A DNA stretch of 64,000 bases from Hysterangium stoloniferum. Lineage: Eukaryota > Basidiomycota > Agaricomycetes > Hysterangiales > Hysterangiaceae. Shown here piece after piece: positions 57,481 through 64,000 of the stretch. The notes beneath the pieces were generated by a model. It had not been told where the DNA came from and did no database searches. It saw only the letters and a list, made by a program, of their open reading frames with translations. Position numbers and translations under genes: made by a program. Where the stretch lies: positions 248,001-312,000 of the forward strand of contig WHVD01000037.1 in the NCBI GenBank assembly GCA_015178975.1, written 5' to 3'. Within the stretch, counting starts at the first letter, position 1. Every line of letters begins with the position of its first letter.

Positions 57481-59782
57481 ATGAATGCAATGGATTTACC
57501 AACACCGTCTCCTTCGACGAATATTCTGTCAGCCATTCATGGGTTGAATACCCTCGAAGCGTTCCCTTCATCGTCCATGCAAGAGCTACACGTTTTTGCA
57601 GAATCTCATGGCGATAGAACGGCCGTCATTCCACAACTAAAAAATATTTTAACCACGACTTCCCTTGTTTCTATGGCATTATCTTCTCATTCATCACTCG
57701 CTGTGTCTGATCCAAAGTCTGTGTCATTAATGCGCCAGCATGCAGGCCTTATCCAAGAGCTTAATGTTGTGAGTCGTTGTTCAAATTTGACCCTTGAGTA
57801 TATTATATAGCCGACATAGGCCCAAACTAACTTAGCTCTCAGAATGAAAGCATTGAAGGAGCGCCATAGTGTTGATTATGGAGAGGATACCCCTTCTTCC
57901 AAGGTCTCCCTTGTTGCATGGTTTTTGGATCAAATGAAATCCTGGGCAACGGCTGCAGAGATGCAAGTTTTTGATGAACCGGAAACTGATGGGAAGCTCA
58001 ACGTCGTCCTGGCTGGGAAAATTCTTGTTCTCGATGTTGAGTTTAGCGTACGGAGAATTGGGGATGAGGACGAACTTGACCTAATCTCTTTGAAAAGTTC
58101 CCATGCATCTCCATTGGACGCACCAGCAACATCAAGTTCATCGTCTCCGACCGCAGGTGTTTCGCTCGATACTTTTCTCATAATGATACTTCGCGAATAT
58201 CTAGCAGAAATTCAAAAGGACCAGGCTGATATGGATCCCGCTCAAGTGGCGAGACTCGGTCGAAGTTTGCAGAAATCATTGCAATATATCATGAAGCTGG
58301 ACAATCTAGCCCAACGAAAAGTGGAAGGTGGCTCGCGCTGGTTTACAGAGGTGGATGATTTGGGCTCAGTGGCCATGCAAATAGTACCGAGAGAGGCGGA
58401 GATGGCAGCAAAGTCAGTTCTTATTGATTCACAGTTCGACCGCCTTACAATTTTTTGTATCTAGAGAGCTTGGATTGGCTCAGGCACCCCTAGACATTCT
58501 TTTGCTCCGCGGACATGCTTTGCCCTTACCTTATTTGCATATGCCGTCACTTTCATTTTTGGTTTATCTTTCTCCACTGTGCTATTTGTCGTTATTGCGG
58601 TCGCCACCATTTTCTGAGGCGAGCTCGATGATTGATATTCCAATGGACACTCTGCGATCATATCTATCTCGAAACACTCTGGCGAAAGGTACAGTTGTAG
58701 CAACTCTTTCCCTTCAGCGGTCCTCGCAGCCAAGTCATTTTACTCAAGCGCACGGTCGTCCTACATTTCCACTGGTTTCAACTGTGGAGCCGCCAGACGA
58801 GAATCTGGACCATATCTTGCCTGTTGACAACGGACAAGATTCGTGGGTGCTGGAATTCGGTCCAGACGGCGTTGTTCTGTCGCAAAGCCGGATGTGGGAG
58901 ATTCAATTACTTCTTGGACTGACACCCAGTGTCGACTCGATGCAAATAATGTCATTTGCTTACACGGGTAGTTGGGTAGATCTTCTCGTATGCATTATAT
59001 TCTTTTGTCGTGAACCGGTTTAGATCATTCCTCAGATACAAGGCCCTACGCAAATGTTGTATCATGAGACGTATAGGGCTACTTATGTTAGTATTGATTC
59101 CCCTTTATTGTCCAGTTCCAAGTATTTACGCCCGTATGTCGCAGGTTTCCCCCACTGAATCACACCCCCCTCTCCGCCTTCGTTTAACAGCAGCACAAGA
59201 GCCAGGGTTTATACTACGTAAAATACGCGTGCAATCCATGAGAGATATCTGGTCGATATTTGAGGTGTGATTTCATTATGCCTATATTCTCGTCTAACAG
59301 TTACATGTAGATCGTGAAAGAACAAAGCTGGTATAACAACCTCCTTTACTCTTACCACTGGATCCCAGAGGACATTGGCAATGAGGGCTTAGGAGCGGTC
59401 AAAGGTATCTCGAAAGACATAGATTCTCTCTTAAATGGTATGTACCCAGCTACATGACCGAGCACGCCACTAATTTGTAATATTAGGGGATGTTACTCCG
59501 AAGCACATACCTGTTAGCATCTACATCGACCCGCCAATACCACCGTCATTGTTCCAACCGCCGCTACATCGCGAGCATCCGACCGTGACGATGGTATTTC
59601 CCAGCAAAGGGCCCGGCGGCCCGCTGATCAATGCAACCATTAAATTAGATACTTCATCAAACTCTTGCGTCCGAGTTCTTATTAATGGCTTCCCAGCGCC
59701 CAGATCGTGTGAGGAGGCAGTGCGGCGCGGTGGTGGTCTGGCCTTAGCGGGACGGTTTTGGATGGAGAAATCGAGTCATTAA
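57481..59782 (+). CDS. MED1: Mediator complex subunit 1-like protein
   Basis: The fold order resembles fungal Med1, a subunit of the Mediator middle module that bridges activators and RNA polymerase II. The start is MNAMDLPTPSPSTNILSAIH. Helical segments follow (LKNILTTTSLVSMALSSHSS; LRMKALKERHSVDYGEDTP). Next is the typical strand motif KLNVVLAGKILVLDVEFSVR, then a helical part (IMILREYLAEIQKDQADMD). Large beta-rich regions come later (VPREAEMAAKSELGLAQAP; LPVDNGQDSWVLEFGPDGVV) and the end is GGLALAGRFWMEKSSH. About six introns are present. The assignment rests on the overall pattern and the VAGKxLVLDxEF-like strand, so it should be confirmed by profile search. The stop lies 117 bp from the end of the convergent thioesterase gene. 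Confidence 0.65.
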
Positions 59783-59899
59783 TACGATGAGGATCTTGGC
59801 TACATTCCTAGAAAATCACTCCCTGGAAAGTAACAAAAACTATCCAGAAGGATTATTGTTCAAGAAGTTACATTTGTAAAGGTATATTTACTACAAAAG

Positions 59900-61137
59900 T
59901 TACAACTGCTGAACCAGCATAAATTCGGTCAAGTCATTCTTGAGGACCTTTTTAGTACCGCCTAGATAATTATTCACGATCAGCCCCCAACATGCCTGAG
60001 TTAGCTGCATGTGTCCTCCTTCACACGATGCAAACTTGACCTTTCCTGCTTCATCAAGAGTCTTTAAACCAATCCAATCTTCCACATATAACGGTTGCTT
60101 GCGCATAGTAATCAGCGTTGGCTCATCTGTGCCGGTGAGTTCGCCCTCTGCTGGTGGTGCATAGGACCCGAACCAAGCACTCTCCTTGGGAACAACCGTC
60201 GTATCTTGCGTGAACAATACAAGTACTAGATTCGACAGGGATGCTAAATTCTTAGCGTAAGTGGCATTACGAGAGGTGGGAATTTCGTTGTTTATAGCGG
60301 TTAGAAAATGATTTGATGCGAGATATGTGGGTAGTTGCTTTGAGTCACGGAAATATTGGGCCTGTGAAGATGTAAAAAAAACGATATTGTAGACTGCGAA
60401 GAAGTTGTCATTACCGGTATGACATTGGTTTGTGCCCATTCGGTATAAACACCCGTGCTGATAACACTTTGTACGAGATAGCAGACAACGTCGAAAGGTT
60501 TACAGGCCGCGCTTGCAGCAATGCCCATATGTTGGGAGCCAAAAGTTATTAAATTGTGTACCGGGGGTGAATTGTATATCTCTGTGAAAGCCCGTAAAAA
60601 CTGCCCGCCTGCATAGAAGCCAAATTAATGACATGCACGATACGGGAGGCAGACAGCTACCCTGGGAGAAGCCAATAGCATCAAATCCTCCTTGTAACTC
60701 CGGAATTGCCGCAAGTTGTTCCGCGACCAGTGGTATTTGTAATTGAAGATTTCCAATCTATATGCATAGTCAAAGGTGAGACTTATTGGTATAAGTGGAC
60801 AAAATGTAGCCTACCCATCCAGCCTTTTGGTCCGCTTCAATGTCCTCCTCTATATACACCGAATGTATGAATATTGACGGATGTGCTTTACGGACGATGT
60901 CCATAATTTCCAGCATCCCAGATGAGGAATAAGAGTCACCTAGACAGTAGTTGTCAATGGTAGGTTCGAATAATCAAGTTGGAGTTGAACCATACCGAGA
61001 CCATGCCATATCACCAATGGTATTGTGTCATTATCCCGTGAAGAAGAATCATGGAAGGAGTTTGGACGACTGTAGGGTGATAAAGCACAAACAAGGGATA
61101 GTAGGGAAACTATGATCAAGAGAATTGGATGAGCCAT
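59900..61137 (-). CDS. PPT1: Palmitoyl-protein thioesterase (PPT1 family)
   Basis: This lysosomal/vacuolar alpha/beta hydrolase removes palmitate from cysteines of proteins. A signal peptide is evident (MAHPILLIIVSLLSLVCA). The oxyanion region is PLVIWHGLGDSYSSSG and the nucleophile Ser lies in FDAIGFSQGGQFLRAFTE. VHNLITFGSQHMGIAASAAC follows. The acid and base are expected in VLFTQDTTVVPKESAWFG and ASCEGGHMQLTQACWG. The C-terminus, KNDLTEFMLVQQL, ends at the TAA at 59900-59902. Length and motif order match PPT1 of other eukaryotes. The gene has about six exons, and its start is 102 bp from the divergent pyruvate-carrier start. Confidence 0.94.
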
Positions 61138-61239
61138 GAGTATATTTAGCCTACCACTGCCGGATACGGCATATGACCTTAGTAAGTGCCTTGTCAATTG
61201 CCCCAAGGTGCACAACATACTGTCGATTTTTTCTTCACC
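61138..61239. promoter_or_regulatory. 102-bp bidirectional promoter of PPT1 and MPC
   Basis: The start codons of the two divergent genes (61137 minus, 61240 plus) leave only 102 bp for both promoters and 5'UTRs. No TATA box is visible. Confidence 0.5.
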
Positions 61240-61809
61240 ATGTCCGGCCCAGCAGCTGCAGTAGGAGCCACCAAGTTCCAAAAGTTCATGAATCATCCAG
61301 CAGGTGACTGGTTTAGGTGGTGGCCAAGTCTTGTTGAGACTCATAGCTGTATCACCAGGGCCAAAGACTGTGTTCTTCTGGGCACCGTTGATGAAATGGT
61401 GTTTGGTCTTCGCTGGTCTTAAAGATTTATCCCGTCCTGCGAACAAACTAAGTGTTTCACAAAATGCTGGTGTGTGACTTGGTTTTTTGAAATCTTATTT
61501 TTCGATTTGTGGCTGAATGACTCTTTTCTAGCACTGGCGGCGACGGGGTTCATCTGGGTGCGATATTCTTTGGTTATTACACCGGTGAACTATAGTTTGG
61601 CAGCGGTGAGTATATTTGTATCATGATTGACGAGATTCGACGAGTTAATGTTCTCAGGTCAACTTTTTCGTTGGTACAAGTGGACTTAGCCAGCTGTATC
61701 GTATTTGGGAGTGAGTTGATTTCATTTACACCTTTTCACCACAATTAACCGTCTTCTAAATAGCTACCGAAGGACACATCCAAATGAGCCTACGAGCGCA
61801 CCAGCTTAG
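61240..61809 (+). CDS. Mitochondrial pyruvate carrier subunit (MPC2/MPC3 type)
   Basis: This small inner-membrane subunit forms a heterodimer with MPC1 and imports pyruvate into mitochondria. The start MSGPAAAVGATKFQKFMNHP matches MPC2-type proteins. Exons then give KTVFFWAPLMKWCLVFAGLK and DLSRPANKLSVSQN, followed by ALAATGFIWVRYSLVITPVN, YSLAAVNFFVGTSGLSQLYR and finally YRRTHPNEPTSAPA. All the hydrophobic segments of the family are present and the introns are short GT..AG. The stop TAG is at 61807-61809. The gene converges on the Apq12-like gene with 116 bp between stops. Confidence 0.94.
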
Positions 61810-61925
61810 GGATGCCGTTGATACAATCATATCCAACACTTTCTCTAGTACTATTAGATACATTCCCACGCCTATGTCAAGGGTAGAGACCAAGTACATA
61901 GAATCTTACTAGTACAAGCATACTT

Positions 61926-62555
61926 TCAGCGTGATTTCGCCCTTCCTTTACCCTTCTTCAACGCGCTTTCTCTATCCTTTGTCACTTGCGCCTTTGGCGT
62001 ATCATCACGTATAAACTGTTCTACGGCCAGGCTCGTAAATGCTCCTAGCCATCCGTTAACAGTGGTAGCGACGATCTTGTCCATAATCTCCTGAGCAAAT
62101 TGTGCGGCATCTGACGCAAAAGAAGCTGCCTCCTGCTGTGTTTCTTGCCATTGGCGGTGTTGGTCGAATGAATCCCACGAACGAGGTTTTACGTTCCGCG
62201 CGCGAGATGGCTTGCGTCGTGCAGAGTTAGTGTTGAATAGGCTAAACGATTTTGGCCCTGCGATATAACCCAGCGCGACGCCCAATACACCAATTAGAGC
62301 ACCCCATTTCACAAAGAATATCGTTGCTCGCACAAGGAATGTTGTTGTGTGATATAGCGAGAGGAGAGCAAAGTATATCGCAAAAAGAGAGATGATAGGT
62401 GGTAGGATGGTTTGAAGGTTAATCGAGTCGAGTGAGACATTGAGGAGGTTTTGCCCAAGAGACACAACATGGAAATACAAATTTGCCAGTGAGTCTATAA
62501 GATATTGAGGCAAAATATCACGCAACGTCGCTAGCCATTTGTGAATCTGCTCCAT
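61926..62555 (-). CDS. Apq12-like membrane protein
   Basis: The sequence has the pattern of Apq12-type proteins of the nuclear envelope/ER, which affect nuclear pore assembly and lipid balance. The start MEQIHKWLATLRDILPQYLI (ATG 62555) is preferred over a longer frame from 62813, because the extra part is of low-complexity, non-conserved character. An amphipathic segment (VSLGQNLLNVSLDSINLQTI) precedes two hydrophobic helices: PPIISLFAIYFALLSLYHTT and ATIFFVKWGALIGVLGVALG. A basic region (RRKPSRARNVKPRSW) and a helical tail with a C-terminal KKGKGRAKSR follow. The coding part appears intronless, unlike its neighbours. Function is inferred from this layout only. Confidence 0.55.
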   Translation of the reverse strand: MEQIHKWLATLRDILPQYLIDSLANLYFHVVSLGQNLLNVSLDSINLQTILPPIISLFAIYFALLSLYHTTTFLVRATIFFVKWGALIGVLGVALGYIAGPKSFSLFNTNSARRKPSRARNVKPRSWDSFDQHRQWQETQQEAASFASDAAQFAQEIMDKIVATTVNGWLGAFTSLAVEQFIRDDTPKAQVTKDRESALKKGKGRAKSR

Positions 62556-62821
62556 TAGAATGTAGTAGTTTATGAGGATCGTGGTAGTCGTGCACTGACA
62601 CCGCTGGGTATTCCTGAATTTGGCAATTATGGTGTCACGGATCCGGCTTCTTGGTGGCGGAGACCAATAATGTTTCGGCATGACCGGCACGCTGGATCTA
62701 TATAAACATACGCTTGTTATGGGATCTGATTCTGCAGATCTAACCCCGACTCTCACCCTTCCTTCCATTGACCCGCTGTCATTCTTCAACTCTCTTCTCC
62801 TCTTACTTTTCACTCCATCAC
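62556..62821. promoter_or_regulatory. Divergent promoter region between the Apq12-like and next gene
   Basis: This 266 bp separates the two divergent start codons. An open frame crosses it on the minus strand but shows no conserved-looking sequence. Confidence 0.4.
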
Positions 62822-63535
62822 ATGGCTCTCAAACGCAAATTAGAGGTCGACATTGATGTTGTCGTCGCTGCAGCTCATGTGTGTGCTATTTACCATATAT
62901 TCCTATGTCACATTCTGTAGCTTTTTTGTCACAGCGTCCTATAAAACAGCTACGTATAAAACACGTCGAGTCTTCCTCTTCCACTACCTCCAGTGATGAT
63001 ATTGCGATGGATGATGGGTGCAGTATCTCCACAGCAGCTACTGGAACCGAGTCTCGTCAGTATCTAACCTCGTCTACGGTAGTGTACGTACTGAGATACG
63101 TTTTAGCCTCTTATCCTGCCTTCGATCTCTACCCGTTTCCTTCGTATGACTCTGCTGATGTGGATATGGACGCGGTAACTCAGACTTACAATATAACCAC
63201 TTCCGATTCTCGTTCCAGTTCTAATGCCTCCCAAGAGGCTTCGCAAAATATTGGCCTCCTCCAGCCGAAAAGCTCATTCGTACACAACGTGTGAGAATCA
63301 GCGTATTGGCTGTTCCCCTTCAGTATCCAGATCATTTTGCTAAATTTGTTATTTTCTTTTAAAGCGCGAATTGCTTTCAGATTCCTCGTCTTCGAGTCGC
63401 CTGCGAAGCTGGAATCGGTGGCCAACGCACTCTGTGGACTCAGTAAATACACTTGTCAAATACGTTCGAGAATCGTAGGCTGACATCCCGCACAGATGCG
63501 AGCAGTGCGGTGCAATCGAAATGATTGGTTCTTAA
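62822..63535 (+). CDS. Small protein of unknown function with C-terminal CxxC motif
   Basis: I do not know a function. Exon 1 starts MALKRKLEVDIDVVVAAAH. After an intron (about 62880-62933), RPIKQLRIKHVESSSSTTSS follows, with a Ser/Asp-rich segment. The next exon gives YPAFDLYPFPSYDSADVDMD. A short exon, IPRLRVACEAGIGGQRTLWT, is joined over a GT..AG intron to CEQCGAIEMIGS and a stop TAA at 63533-63535. The end, with GGQRTLWTQCEQCGAIEM, looks like a conserved basidiomycete C-terminus and a possible half zinc site. The basic N-terminus (KRK) may be nuclear targeting. These are inferences. Confidence 0.6.
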
Positions 63536-64000
63536 TTCCTGAAAATTGCCAGTCCCACTTCCTATTTACCCCTCTACCTGCCGACCTTCCTCCGATTTTT
63601 TCCCGTTTATTCCCTATCTGCTTATCGACTTCCTTTTTTGTTCCCTGTATCATTCTTCGCCGCCTCTACCGACCCTAGACCTCTTTCGACATCCGACTTC
63701 GCCCTCAATACGATTGACTTCCACCTTCCGACTTCGCCCTCATACGACCGACTTCCACCTTCGCCTTCTGTTCCGACCTGTGCGCCTGACAACTTTTGCC
63801 ACTCAAGCGACAAAATGCCTCTGCAATTTTCGACTTCATCAAACAATCAACAAGGGATCCGCAAGCCTATCGACATTCAGCACCTTCAACTATTTTCGAC
63901 CATGCCACCGACCAATTCGCCTACTATGCTTAGTCGACTTCGCTCAATCAAGATCCCCATCTTCCGAAATAATGCTAGGAGGTTTGTTTTTTTTTTTTTT
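63536..64000. other. Pyrimidine-rich right edge with a short tandem repeat and terminal T run
   Basis: The ~465 bp are C/T-rich. At about 63684-63772 the block TTCCACCTTCCGACTTCGCCCT recurs in two imperfect copies with a partial third. An open frame from 63813 (MPLQFSTSSNNQQGIRKPID) runs to the window edge, but I do not recognise it. The window ends in a run of T. Confidence 0.45.

Noticed and set aside
62556-62813. N-terminal extension of the Apq12-like protein to 62813
   Set aside because: The extension is low complexity and crosses the probable promoter. The ATG at 62555 starts right before the conserved-looking helix.
1-64000. Biosynthetic gene cluster or defence island
   Set aside because: The enzymes present (amidohydrolase, AKR, SDR) are scattered among housekeeping genes, with no core synthase, transporter set or pathway regulator.

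Overview
The window looks like a euchromatic stretch of a basidiomycete genome, most likely an agaricomycete. Protein-coding genes are closely packed, sit on both strands and are cut by many introns of about 45-70 bp with GT..AG borders. The recognisable proteins are fungal in type. No rRNA or tRNA gene and no CRISPR array was seen. All exon joins were read by eye, so gene ends are better supported than each internal border.

Left block (1-34141). In order: HRD1 ubiquitin ligase (minus, runs off the left edge), weak coding traces at 3826-4798, a YtcJ-type amidohydrolase, RAD54B/RDH54, CPSF73/YSH1, CTF4/MCL1 (minus), a large unrecognised Ser/Pro-rich membrane protein, NAD kinase, an MBIP1-like protein (minus), mevalonate diphosphate decarboxylase (minus), a pterin-4a-carbinolamine dehydratase and an aldo-keto reductase (minus). 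Several pairs share short divergent promoters (CTF4/unknown, MVD1/dehydratase). Others converge tightly (CPSF73/CTF4, NAD kinase/MBIP-like).

Middle block (34142-48272). A repeat-rich intergenic stretch leads into a multi-level nest of LTR elements. An outer solo LTR (35553-48267, target duplication CTCAG) was invaded by a 720-bp solo LTR and by a broken Ty3/Gypsy chromovirus (36783-48137, target duplication GTATT). The chromovirus itself carries six later insertions, each with its own 5-bp target duplication. Its 3' part also holds an antisense Cys-rich and coiled-coil coding region, which is the most unusual item in the window.

Right block (48546-63535). In order: an ARL3/ARFRP1 small GTPase, a short-chain dehydrogenase (minus) whose stop lies 15 bp from the ARL3 stop, a CLC chloride channel/transporter, a carbohydrate-binding plus DM9 protein, a Mediator subunit 1-like protein, palmitoyl-protein thioesterase (minus), a mitochondrial pyruvate carrier subunit, an Apq12-like membrane protein (minus) and a small conserved-looking protein of unknown role. 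The last 465 bp are pyrimidine-rich, with a short tandem repeat and a terminal T run.

Most genes are housekeeping: ER quality control, DNA repair, replication, mRNA 3'-end formation, transcription, sterol precursors, NADP supply, Golgi traffic and mitochondrial pyruvate import. I see no metabolic cluster, and the gene order looks like ordinary fungal neighbourhoods interrupted by one transposon nest.
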